A stretch of 64,000 nucleotides of DNA from the NCBI GenBank assembly GCA_030848705.1, contig CM061243.1, positions 120,118,674 through 120,182,673 of the forward strand, written 5' to 3'. Both the position numbers and the translations under genes were made by a program. Source of the DNA: Heracleum sosnowskyi. Taxonomy: Eukaryota; Streptophyta; Magnoliopsida; Apiales; Apiaceae. Every line of letters begins with the position of its first letter. Position 1 is the first letter of the stretch. This document shows, one piece after another, positions 1 through 10,355 of the stretch. The notes beneath the pieces were generated by a model that saw only the letters and a list, made by a program, of their open reading frames with translations, was not told the origin of the DNA and made no database searches.

Positions 1-258
1 ACTTATCGTCCTTAAGTTTGCGCTGGGTTGAGTTGGTTTGAATGTGTTAAATAATTTTTATAAAAAATAAATATTACACAATGTACTCATTTCAAAAATT
101 CAAGCAAAACTAAAATACGTATAACTTATGATTTTAGTGCTAATATTTTTTTTATTAACATAATAATTTTAGTTATGTACACATCTATAAATAAGATGAT
201 ATACTGTATTATATAATGTACAGTTACATATAATAATTTAGATATATATATATATATA
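1..258. other. AT-rich intergenic stretch, nothing recognised
   Basis: AT-rich sequence ending in a short TA microsatellite (about 242-258). I see no coding potential, RNA gene or clear transposon end here. Confidence 0.6.
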
Positions 259-980
259 GGGTCATGTTCCTTGTAGAACCCTTAACCTTAGAACCCTTAG
301 AACTCTATCTTATTTTTTAAAATAATATATATTTATTATATGAAGGTCATGGGTAAAGTTGTCCAAAAACACAAAATACATAATTTAGAGCTAACTAATA
401 TTTTATTAACGATAATAATCATACATCGATATCGATCACAAAATTCTTCATCATCATCATAAAATTCCCCAATTATTTTTTTCATTTTTTGTGAAAATAT
501 TCAAGTTATTGTATAAACACAATATTAGATAACAGTGTTCAGCAGCTGAACATTTAAATACAAGTAAGTTCAGTTGCAGAACTTTAAAATTTATGTGTTT
601 GATTTCAAATTCGATTGCATGACTTTTATGTTCAGCGGTAGAACACGAAAGTTATGGTAGGAAAATAATGTGAATAACATTGTTCAACAGCTGAACATTA
701 TAAAAATAATCAAGTTCACTTGTAGAACATTGTGGAAAAAAGTAAGTTCAGTTGTAGAACTTTGAAGTCCATATGCATAACTTTTAAAATTCAGCTGCAG
801 AACACTATATTTATACTATGAAACAAAATAGGTTCGGCAGTAGAATCATTTTATTCCAAAAATACCCTTATAAGATTTTGTATATAAAAATGAGTTGAAT
901 CTGAACAGTTGATCTAGTAATAATCCAACGGCTTATAACAGTTCTAAAGTTCTTTTTTAGTGATTGGTTCTCTCTTGAAC

Positions 981-982
<2 letters not shown>
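259..982. mobile_element. non-coding repeat element inserted in a TA microsatellite
   Basis: The stretch starts GGGTCATGTTCC and ends near TCTCTTGAACC, with TA repeats on both sides, as if it had inserted into a TA tract. The ends are only loosely inverted (both rich in GTTC/GAAC), so the superfamily is not assigned. There is no open frame. Its core (537-846) carries eight copies of a 15-bp hyphenated palindrome related to GTTCAGC-A-GCTGAAC, listed separately. It is most likely a non-autonomous DNA transposon whose internal motifs bind a protein, but that is inference. Confidence 0.45.
537..846. repeat. array of eight hyphenated palindromes with near-helical spacing
   Basis: Copies start at 537, 568, 630, 682, 714, 746, 789 and 832, each 15 bp. 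The first is a perfect 7-bp inverted repeat around one central base; the others vary mainly in the middle (for example GTTCAGTTGCAGAAC). Start-to-start distances are 31, 62, 52, 32, 32, 43 and 43 bp, each within about 1 bp of a whole number of 10.5-bp helical turns. Part of the pattern may come from duplication of a larger unit, since the sequence around 564-590 resembles that around 742-770. Confidence 0.75.

Positions 983-985
<3 letters not shown>

Positions 986-1052
<67 letters not shown>
986..1052. repeat. (AT)n microsatellite
   Basis: An uninterrupted AT dinucleotide tract of about 67 bp directly follows the element at 259-982. Confidence 0.95.
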
Positions 1053-1055
<3 letters not shown>

Positions 1056-1060
1056 GGAAC

Positions 1061-1544
1061 AAAATTTGTAATTTAAATAGGGTTGGGCTGGGTCGGCCGA
1101 AATATATAAAACTGATATGCAATCATTAAAATCAGTTTGAATTTTTTTTAGACCCAATTAAGTATCGGGTTTTCTTTGTCGGCTTGGTTGGTCGAAAAAG
1201 GGGCTGGTTGATTTTGTTCGGTTTAATCGGTTCGTAAGCCAATTTTTGACTGATTAAACCAAGTTGTGCCCAATTAATCCAAATTTTAACACATTCGGAT
1301 TGATTAGTCACCGTGTAGCGGGTAATTGTCAGCGTTTAGAACATATATTATACATATAAATACAACTGAGTCTGGACAAAAAAATATATTAAATTAATTA
1401 ATAATTACTCTACACATATGTTAAATTATTTAAGTATATTATGATTCATATAAGATCAAACACAAGATCATTTATAATTCAAATATTAAAATCGCATGGG
1501 ATAAAATTTTATTGTTGTGTTACTAATCTTATTAGTAAACACAA
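1061..1544. other. intergenic, no gene seen
   Basis: The first half contains GGTTGG/GGTCGG/GGCTGG-rich words resembling old repeat debris. The second half is AT-rich and merges into the PPR-derived fragment. No feature is supported. Confidence 0.5.
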
Positions 1545-1762
1545 CAATAATTTAATCAAGATACCCTATGTAACAAAACCCCTGTATTTTCATTTTTCAC
1601 CAAACAAAACCCTGATTTTATCTGTATTTTTATCAAGAAATTATCATGATGGGAGGCCCAAAGGATCACTTTGGAGGGCGAAGAAGTATGATTAAAGTAC
1701 TTTGAACAGAGTGAAAGAACAAAATTATATAGTCCAAGAACCGTCAGTGTTTGGTTTTATAT
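1545..1762 (+). pseudogene. broken duplicate of the THA8-like PPR gene, first exon and intron piece
   Basis: This stretch matches 12210-12355 of the PPR gene (the part encoding the RNYHDGRP and GSLWR segments), then jumps to sequence matching intron 1 at about 12653-12740. The rest of exon 1 and the whole TC microsatellite are missing. The junction lies at ATGATT, which occurs at both edges of the missing part (12349 and 12654), so a deletion through short homology is likely. A frame with an ATG at 1441 runs through it but stops 3 codons after the GSLWRAKK segment. It cannot encode the PPR domain. Confidence 0.75.
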
Positions 1763-2132
1763 AAAACAGAGCAGGCTTGGAGACTACCAACACTAAAACC
1801 ACACCGATAAGATTAATGCATGCTGTGGTACTAATATTATATGAAAGGAAAATCAGAGAGCCGTCTGCTGAGGGAGAGGGAAGATAAGCCCTGCATTATT
1901 GACTTACTATTACTATCTCACTACCCCACAATGACAAATTACACCAAATCCTTGCTTATTAATAAGAATTGATAAGACAAAATTGTAAGCAGTGGATTTT
2001 AATGTGATACCAGGAAATTGTCTTCCTATATCAGGCGCACACTTTCTTTTACCGTAATAGTATATGTATGACTTAACCTTGTTTATTGAACTTGTTTATT
2101 GTTCCCGTAAATAAAAATAGGAAGGATATCTC

Positions 2133-2138
2133 TATAAA
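2133..2138 (+). promoter_or_regulatory. candidate TATA box of the UGT gene
   Basis: TATAAA lies 73 bp before the ATG at 2211, which would place transcription start near 2165 and give a leader of roughly 45 nt. The preceding stretch (1763-2132) shows no other gene. This rests on position only. Confidence 0.5.
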
Positions 2139-2210
2139 CTCCTTGCATTATCAGCATTCTAGCATCAAGGCACAACCAACAATAATTTTAGAATCTTATC
2201 TTCTGTTTCT

Positions 2211-3653
2211 ATGGAGAGCGAAAAAGCTCTTCATGTAGTAATGTTTCCATGGTTAGCCATGGGGCATCTAAGACCTTTTCTTCATATGTCCAAGATATTA
2301 GCACAAAAGGGTCACAAAATTTCCTTTGTTTCCACCCCAAGAAACATCCAAAGACTCCCTAAACTACCCGTAGAGTTAGCCCCTTTCATTAACTTTGTCG
2401 CACTTGCATTACCTGAAGTTGACAATTTATCACCACATGAAGAATCTTCCATGGACATACCAATCTCTAAATATCAGTTGTTGAAAATAGCTTTTGATTT
2501 GCTCAAGTCGGATTTAGCAACTTTTCTTGAAAATTTAAGGCCAAAACCAGACTGGATTTTCTATGACTATGTTTCTCACTGGTTACCCTCTCTAGCAGCT
2601 GACCTTGGTATTTCAACATCTTATTTGTGTCTGTTTAGTGCTGCTTGTATGGCTTTCTTGGGTGCACCCTCATTTTTAATGAGTGGGGGAGACGGAAGGT
2701 TGACCATCGAGGATTATACCGTGGTTCCAAAGTGGGTCCCGTTTCCATCCTGCGTTGCATATCACTTCCATGAGGTGATGAGGAATATGGCTGGTGAATC
2801 TGGGATGGAATCTGGTACACCTGACCCAGTGAGGTTTGGTGCCTCCGTTGGTGGGTGTGACCTAGTTTTGCTTAGAACTAGTATCGAGTTTGAACCTGAA
2901 TATTTCAATCTTGTTTGTGAGCTTTATCAGAAACCTGTTGTTCCTATAGGCTTTTTGCCTCAATCTTCGACATCTGAAAATAATGATTGTGACGAAAAAT
3001 GGGGTTTTATTAAGGAGTGGTTAGACATGCAACGGGTCAATAGTGTTGTATATGTTGCACTAGGAAGCGAGGTTGTACTAACTCATGAAGAACTCGTTGA
3101 ATTAGCTCACGGCTTGGAGCTTTGCGGGCTGCCATTCTTCTGGGTGATAAGAGAGCCTGCATGGTCAACTCATGATAAATCACAGTTATCACTACTTCCT
3201 AAAGGATTTGTGGAGCGAGTCAGAAGCCGAGGGATTGTTCACGTAGGATGGGTCCCACAGGTCAAGATATTGAGTCACTTGGCTGTTGGGGGTTTCTTGA
3301 CTCATTGTGGTTGGAACTCGGTCATCGAGGCACTTGGATTTGGCCGAGTTTTGATACTTCTTCCTGTCATGAATGACCAGGGATTAAATTCTAGGCTGTT
3401 GAAAGAAAAGAAAGTTGGTGTCGAAATCCCGAGGAACGAGAAGAACGGTGCATTCACGCGGGACTCGGTCGTGGATGCGCTGAGAATCGCCATGGAGAGT
3501 CAGGAAGGTGAGTCACTCAGGGCCAGAGCTAGAGAGATGAGAGGAGTGTTTGGAGATGGGATCAGGAATGACAGATACATAGACACTGTTGTAACTCAAC
3601 TTGTAAACATCAGGGCCTCTCATTTGAAGAGTGATAAAAAGTTCTTAATGTGA
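2211..3653 (+). CDS. family 1 UDP-glycosyltransferase, UGT91 type
   Basis: This 480-residue intronless gene encodes a cytosolic UDP-sugar glycosyltransferase of specialised metabolism. UGT91-type enzymes often add a second sugar to a flavonoid, steroid or terpenoid glycoside. The catalytic His19 sits in an FPWLAMGH segment and an Asp pair lies at 114 and 119 (PDWIFYDY), the usual place for the His-activating Asp. The 44-residue PSPG donor-binding box covers 347-390, from WVPQ through HCGWNS to NDQ. Its final Gln is common in glucose users, but UGT91 donor choice cannot be read from that alone. Length is normal and no catalytic residue is missing. The start is the first ATG after a plausible TATA box. 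A Copia element begins 147 bp after the stop, in or just past the 3' UTR, so transcript ends may be altered. Acceptor is unknown. Confidence 0.93.
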   Translation: MESEKALHVVMFPWLAMGHLRPFLHMSKILAQKGHKISFVSTPRNIQRLPKLPVELAPFINFVALALPEVDNLSPHEESSMDIPISKYQLLKIAFDLLKSDLATFLENLRPKPDWIFYDYVSHWLPSLAADLGISTSYLCLFSAACMAFLGAPSFLMSGGDGRLTIEDYTVVPKWVPFPSCVAYHFHEVMRNMAGESGMESGTPDPVRFGASVGGCDLVLLRTSIEFEPEYFNLVCELYQKPVVPIGFLPQSSTSENNDCDEKWGFIKEWLDMQRVNSVVYVALGSEVVLTHEELVELAHGLELCGLPFFWVIREPAWSTHDKSQLSLLPKGFVERVRSRGIVHVGWVPQVKILSHLAVGGFLTHCGWNSVIEALGFGRVLILLPVMNDQGLNSRLLKEKKVGVEIPRNEKNGAFTRDSVVDALRIAMESQEGESLRARAREMRGVFGDGIRNDRYIDTVVTQLVNIRASHLKSDKKFLM

Positions 3654-3800
3654 AACTTCAAAAATGTAAGCTTTGTATTTAGCTTTTGTAATTTGATTTA
3701 CTTAATATTCAATTGTATTGGACTGGTGTTTCTCGGATTCAGTAACGAATTTATGTGTTACAAACTTCTGGTAATTGATTTTAACAAACTTCTTATTTTA

Positions 3801-4503
3801 TGTTGGAAACGTGTATGGGCTTGCTTAATATATTTTCAACTAACCACATGAGGTATAGATATGTATATGATGTGTATTATGAATTCAAAGAAATAAGGAA
3901 AACACACAACAAACTTTTATTTCTCAAACTATAAGCTACAGCTTATTTTATTTTCTTTCACAGGCTTCAGCCTTTTTCTTCACTAGAGCTTCAGCTCAAC
4001 TACTCTTTCTCAACTTCTGTTTACAAACTTCACTCAGCATTTTTAACAATCAGAGAGGACCAACTATTTATAGGCTTTTGATATACTGCATTACCTACGT
4101 CACATTCTATTTATTGCTACACAACAAATCCAGCTATTTTATGTTTATCAAATGTCAACAGCCTACCTTAAAATAAGGCTTCATTTTTTTACTTAAAATC
4201 ACTGCACCAGTTTCTTCTTTGTTTCACTTGTGTGTGCCACCTTCTCTTAATTTGTTTTCTTCGGTTTACATTTGAACGAGTGTATGGTATTTTGCATAGC
4301 CCACCTTATTTCTAGGAATGTATATCTGGTGCATGATATTTTCAGAGCTGATGTTTCTTCTTGAATTCTGCCACCTTTATTACACATATTTCAGCCTACC
4401 ATATTTCATGGGTTTACTGATTTTATTTTCTTCCATTCATATTACTCTATCTATAACCCAGTTGTGTTTTTTAATGCTTCTGGAAGAGTTTGAATTTCTA
4501 ACA
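3801..4503 (-). repeat. 3' LTR of the Copia element
   Basis: A 703-bp LTR. Relative to its partner it lacks 8 bp near 4090 (CATTGCAT in the other copy) and has a short extra TTTTA-containing segment near 3948, plus scattered base changes. The insertion is therefore not brand new. Confidence 0.93.
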
Positions 4504-4510
4504 CTCCCCC

Positions 4511-7500
4511 TCAAACTCGATTTTTCATTCCGAGCTTCATTTTCTTTCTGTAAAATACTTCCGGCTTTAACGGCTTCGTAAATATATCTGCTAAATTTTC
4601 TTCAGTCCTGCAGTGCACCAGTTCCACAATTTTATCATTCACGTGTTCTCGAATAAAATGATATTTAATATTGATGTGCTTGCTCCGACTGTGTGACACT
4701 GGATTTTTCGCAAGTGAAATAGCAGATTTGTTATCCACATAAATGATAACCGGTTCTTCCTTGACAAGATTTAACTCGCCCAATATATAGCCTAGCCACA
4801 TAGCTTGACATGCGCACGCTGCTGCTGCCATGTATTCTACCTCACATGTTGAGAGAGCAACTGTTTGCTGCTTCTTTGATGACCACGAAAATATTCCCGA
4901 ACCGATATGAAAAACATATCCAGAAGTGCTTTTCCCGTCATCCAAATCACCACCATAATCACTGTCTGAGTAGCCAACTAATTTTGAATCATGAGAGTGT
5001 GTATAAAATAGACCATGATCAAGTGTTCCTTTTATGTACCTCAAAATTCTTTTTGCTGCCATGAAGTGATCTTGCTTCGGCTTCTCCATGTACCTACTAA
5101 CCAGTCCAACTGCGTACATAATCATGTACCTACTAACCAGTCCAACTGCGTACATAATATCTGGACGAGTAAAAGTTAGGTACCTCAGACTTCCAACCAA
5201 ACTTTTGAACAATGTCGGATTTACCGACTCCCTCGTTGAATCAACTCTAAGCTTTATGCTAGCTTCTGCTGGTGTGCTCACCGGCTTGCATTCCTCCATT
5301 CTAAATTTCTTTAAAATCTGCTCTGCATATTTTTTCGGTGACATAAAAATTCCATCTTTGCTTTGCTTCACCTCGACTCCAAGAAAGTACGACATTTGAC
5401 CAATATCTGTCATCTCAAATTCGTTAGTCATAACTTTCTTAAAATCATCAAACATACCAGGGTTGTTTCCAGTAAAAATCATGTCGTGCACGTATAAGCA
5501 CACGATCATAATATCTCCCCCTGAATTTGTTTTCGTGTAAAGTGCATGCTCGTAAGGACTCTTCACAAAACCATTTTTCTGAAAATATTCATCAACCCTT
5601 GTGTTCCATGCTCTCGGAGCTTGCTTCAAACCATACAAGGCTTTCTTCAGTCTGTAGACTTTATTTTCCTGGCCATTCTGAACATATCCGGGAGGTTGCT
5701 CAATGTAGACTTCTTCTTCGAGATAACCATTCAAAAATGCTGACTTGACATCCATCTGATAAATCTTCCATTGATTTTGTGCTGCAATTGCTGTAAGAAG
5801 TCTGATAGTATCAACTCTTGCAACCGGAGCAAATACCTCATCATAGTCAATCCCATATCTCTGCTTGTAGCCTTTATCCACCAACCTTGCCTTGTGTTTT
5901 TCCACTTTGCCTTCTTGATTTGTCTTGGTCTTATAGACCCACTTGACACCAATTGCTTTGTGTCCTTCTGGAAGATCTGTGAGCTCCCAAGTATCGTTCT
6001 TCTTGATTGCACCAATTTTTTCATCCATTGCTTTATTCCATTTGCTTTCTTCAGAAGCTTCCTCAAATGTAACTGGATCACACTCAGCCATTAAGCAAAA
6101 TAATGAATAATCAAAGGTAGTTTGTACCGGACTTGTTGCATCATAAATGTCATCCAGACTCCGCATTTTTCTCGGTGCTCCCCCTGAACTGCTGCTTCCT
6201 GTAGTCGATGGCGTCGATGCAAGAGTTTGTTGATTTGGACTTGGTGGAGGAGTTTGATCATCATTCTCGTCGTCTTCAACGTTGGTGTCATCACCGTCAT
6301 CATCTTCATCCTGAAAAAACAAACCATCAACTTTTCTTTCTTCTTCGCTCCATTTCCAATAATCGGATTCATCGAACTCAACATCTCGAGAAATGATTAA
6401 TTTCTTCGTCAGGGGATTATAGAGTCGGTAAGCCTTGCTCCTTTTATCATATCCGGTAAAGATACACTTCTCGCCTTTATCATCCAGCTTCTTTCTTTTC
6501 TGATCTGGAACATGTGCATATGCAATGCACCCCAAAAATTCTGAGATGTCCAACAGATGGTTTGCTAGCACTCCATGCTTCATTTGGAGTTTTGTTTCTG
6601 ACACTTTTTGTTGGACAGCGATTCAGCAAATAAACTACACATAAAACGGCTTCAGCCCAGAAAGTTCTTGGCATGTGCTTTGCTTTCACCATACTCCTTG
6701 CCATGTCTAGAATAGTGCGATTCTTCCTCTCTGCAACTCCATTTTGTTGAGGAGTATATGCCGTTGTCAACTGATGATTGATTCCATGTGCTCTACAGAA
6801 GCTTTTAAACAAATTTGAAGTATACTCACCTCCTCTGTCTGATCGGAGTACCTTCAAATAATGACCACTTTGTTTTTCTGCCAAAGCTTTGAACTCCTTG
6901 AATTTATCAAGAGCCTCCGCTTTTTCTTTGAGGATATACACCCAACTTTTCTTGCTAAAATCATCAATAAATGTTAGGTAATACTTGTTACCTCCAAGTG
7001 ATGGAATATCAAATGGACCAGCAATATCTGTGTGAACAATCTCCAAAGGCCTCCTGGCTCTCCATGATTTTCCAACGGGAAAACTTTGTCTGTGTTGCTT
7101 CCCCTTGACACATGCTTCACACAAATTTTCTGGTTCATTGATTTCTGGCAAGCCGTCCACCATCTTTGTCTTTGACAATAATTTCAAGCCAGAAAATCCA
7201 AGATGACCAAATCTTAAATGCCATAACAACGAGTCATTTTTAATGACAGACTTTAAGCACTTCTGCACCTTCGTCTGCATATCCAGAGTGAATAGACGAT
7301 TCTTTGACATCTCCACATTTGCAATTAATTCTCGAACTTGATTTCTGATGATAAGAGAATTATCCTGCATCTGAATATTATATCCCTTCTCCACAAGTTG
7401 GCCAAGACTGATGATATTACTTTTCAAAGCAGGTATATAATAAACATCATTTATATACTTTTTATCACCTTTCTTTGACACAATCGTAATTGTACCTTTG

Positions 7501-8645
7501 CCTTTGACCGGAATTTTTGACGAGTCACCAAAAGTAACTTCTCCGCTAATGGTGTCATCTATCTCGGTAAACAAATCCTTATGGCCACACATGTGATTGC
7601 TTGCACCTGAATCAAGATACCAAATATTTTTCTTTCTTTCTTCATCTCCTTTGTATGTGAGGAACATAGCAGATCCCACATCTTTGTCTTCTTTTGCTGC
7701 TGTAAAATGACTTATTTCTTCCACTTTTGGAGATCTACACTCATAACTGAAGTGACCATATTTGTTACAATTATAACATTGAAATTGAGACTTATCACCT
7801 CGTTGTTGAAATCCGCCTCTTCCTCGGCCTCTAAAATTCTGAGCACGACTGGATTGTTGATAACCTTCAATGTTCTGGCCTCTGTTAAAGGACTGTCTTC
7901 CACGTCCTCGTCCACCTCGGTAGCCACCTCTAAAGCCACCTCTTCCACGACCAGAACTGCTACTGCTTGAACTTTAACAAATGGACACCTTACTTTGCAA
8001 CGCTTTTTCCAAATGGCTTGTATCATCATACTGGTTCATCCGCTGCTCATGCGCTTGAAGTGAACCAACTAGCTCATCAATGGAAATCGTGGACAAATCT
8101 TTTGACTCCTCGATAGAAGTAACGACATAGTCAAATTTTCTTGTCAATGAACGGAGTAATTTTTCCATGACCCGAACATCATCGAGACTTTCTCCGTTTC
8201 TCTTCATCTCATTTGTCACCGTTTTCAAACGCGTAACATATTCACCAATATTTTCTGAGGCCTTCATTTTTATATTTTCGAACTCCCCGCGTAGAACTTG
8301 GAGCCGCACCTTTTTAACTTTCTCAACGCCTTGGAATGATTTTTGCAAAATCTCCCATGCCTCTTTCGCCGTTTTTGCATCTGAAATTTTTTCAAAGGTA
8401 GATTCGTCAACACCTTGAAAAATTGTATATAGCGCCTTCTTGTCTTTTTTTCGGGATTCCTTTAATGTCGTCTTCTCGGCATTTGGTAGTGCTGCTTCAG
8501 CGGCTGCATCTGCGGGCTCAATAAACCCACTTTCGACAATATCCCAATTGTCGTAGGAACCGAGTAACACCTTCATCTGGATACTCCAATTCCCGTAATT
8601 TGTCGCCGTCAATTTTGGAATGTTGGGTTACACCATATTCGCCAT
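4511..8645 (-). pseudogene. Copia gag-pol polyprotein, disrupted
   Basis: Reading from 8645 downwards: gag (UBN2 type), an SG/RG-rich linker, a CCHC knuckle (CYNCNKYGHFSYEC), protease (LDSGASNHM), integrase with the HLRFGH and CEACVKGKQ zinc region, reverse transcriptase, and RNase H ending in the SKHINIKYHF segment. Lesions seen: a TAA at codon 6 (8628-8630), an in-frame TAA at the gag/linker join (7974-7976), an extra base in a G run (6530-6533) that shifts frame at the end of integrase, a 36-bp tandem duplication (5087-5158) adding 12 residues to the polymerase, and the reverse-transcriptase active-site motif reading YVHD (His codon 5486-5488) instead of YVDD. The coding part cannot work on its own. 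Confidence 0.93.
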
Positions 8646-8679
8646 TTTTCTTGAATGGAACGTTGGCTCGGATACCACT

Positions 8680-9385
8680 TGTTGGAAACGTGTATGGGCT
8701 TGCTTAATATATTTTCAACTAACCACACGAGGTATAGATATGTATATGATGTGTATTATGAATTCAAAGAAATAAAGAAAACACACAACAAACTTTTATT
8801 TCTCAAACTATAAGCTACATCTTATTTTCTTTCACAGGCTTCAACCTTTTTCTTCACTAGAGCTTCAGCTCAACTACTCTTTCTCAACTTCTGTTTACAA
8901 ACTTCACTCAGCATTTTTAACAATCAGAGAGGACCAACTATTTATAGGCTTTTGATATACTGCATTACCTCATTGCATACGTCACATTCTATTTATTGCT
9001 ACACAACAAATCCAGCTATTTTATGTTTATCAAATGTCAACAGCCTACCTTAAAATAAGGCTTCATTTTTTTACTTAAAATCACTGCACCAGTTTCTTCT
9101 TTGTTTCACTTGTGTGTGCCACCTTCTCTTAATTTATTTTCTTCAGTTTACATTTGAACGAGTGTATAGTATTTTGCATAGCCCACCTTATTTCTAGGAA
9201 TGTATATATGGTGCATGATATTTTCAGAGCTGATGTTTCTTCTTGAATTCTGCCACATTTATTACACATATTTCAGCCTACCATATTTCATGGGTTTACT
9301 GATTTTATTTTCTTTCATTCATATTACTCTATCTATAACCCAGCTGTGTTTTTTAATGCTTCTGGAAGAGTTTGAATTTCTAACA
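8680..9385 (-). repeat. 5' LTR of the Copia element
   Basis: A 706-bp LTR, the partner of 3801-4503. Its inner edge touches the primer-binding site at about 8662-8679. Confidence 0.93.
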
Positions 9386-9502
9386 TTTTAATTGTATTGG
9401 ACTGATAATTATTGTTGTTAACTAATCACTGCAAATAATGTTTACGAGGCATAACAAAGATATTTAATTCGTGTCTTAGTGATGTCTTTTGCAAATAAAG
9501 TT

Positions 9503-9734
9503 TACTTCCTCCGTTTTCTTTTTATATGTCGCTTAACTTTTTGTACATATTTCAAGATGTTTTGACCGGGTATTTAAATTTATTATTTTTAATTTTTTTT
9601 TTCAAATAAAAATATATAAAGGTTAGTTTAATTCAAAACAAGAAAATTTAAAAAATAATAATTTTAAATACCCGATCAAATCACTTTAAAATGTGTGCAA
9701 ATTCAAACTTGTTATAAAAAAAACGGAGGAAGTA
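9503..9734. mobile_element. Stowaway-type MITE
   Basis: A 232-bp element with inverted ends reading TACTTCCTCCGTTTTC at the left and its complement at the right, including the TA target dinucleotide. It has no coding capacity. The CTCCCTCCGT-like terminus is typical of Stowaway (Tc1/mariner-derived) MITEs. Confidence 0.8.
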
Positions 9735-9813
9735 TCTTTTTTCAAAATACTTTTTGAAAAAGTGAACGATCACTTTATAAATTATCGTGGACAAAGGAAT
9801 GGATAAAGGAATA

Positions 9814-9924
9814 GGGCTTGGAGAAGCTTTATCATGAACAAAAAGGAATGGAGGAGGAACAAATGTACGGGGCTTAGAGAAGCTTTATCATGGACAAAAA
9901 GGAATGGAGGAGGAACAAATGTAT
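9814..9924. repeat. two-copy tandem repeat, about 56 bp
   Basis: The segment beginning GGGCTTGGAGAAGC is repeated immediately at 9870 with two or three changes. Confidence 0.85.
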
Positions 9925-10195
9925 ATTTGAGTGTGATGTAAAAGGTGTAGTGGATGATGTTAATGCAGAAGGCGGATACTCTTACTTTGATACGATTATT
10001 GATGATTGTAGAGATATTAACTGTTAGTTGTGTTTAGTCCTAGGTCTGCGAATATAGTAGCACATTTGTTAGCAAAATTACGTATTCTATGTCAGGCTCT
10101 CAGAAGTGGTTAGTTACTGCTCCAGATTTTATCATTTGTAATGTTGTTGCTGAAAAAACTTAAGTTAATGCAAGTTCGTTTATTTAAAAAAAACC
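9925..10195 (+). pseudogene. LINE remnant, RNase H tail
   Basis: Translation with frame changes recovers the end of the RNase H-like domain common in plant LINEs: ECDVKGVVDDVNA at 9931-9972, then a segment resembling ANIVAHLLAK near 10045-10075, then a TAPDFI-like motif near 10120-10135. At least one stop and a frame change break it. A weak A-rich tail follows at 10187-10194. The rest of the LINE is absent, so this looks like an old 5'-truncated insertion. Confidence 0.6.
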
Positions 10196-10355
10196 TTATA
10201 AGTGAGAGAAAGTGAGAGAAACTAATGTATTTCCTTTCTTTTATTTCATTAAAAATAATTCGGAACACAACATATGTGAAAAAAAAGACAAAAGTGGCTT
10301 TACTATGGGTTTTTCCCTCGATAAATTATTGTATAATAAATCGCTGAATATTTAA

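Larger units (their letters stand above)
3801..9385 (-). mobile_element. full-length, inactive Ty1/Copia retrotransposon
   Basis: The element is 5,585 bp on the minus strand, with LTRs at 3801-4503 and 8680-9385 (TG...CA ends) and a 5-bp target duplication TTTTA at 3796-3800 and 9386-9390. The primer-binding site beside the right LTR reads TGGTATCCGAGCC, close to the initiator-Met tRNA complement. The purine tract (GAGGGGGAG on the minus strand, 4504-4512) abuts the left LTR. The interior encodes gag, protease, integrase, reverse transcriptase and RNase H in Copia order, but several lesions break it. It sits just downstream of the UGT gene in antisense orientation. Confidence 0.95.
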
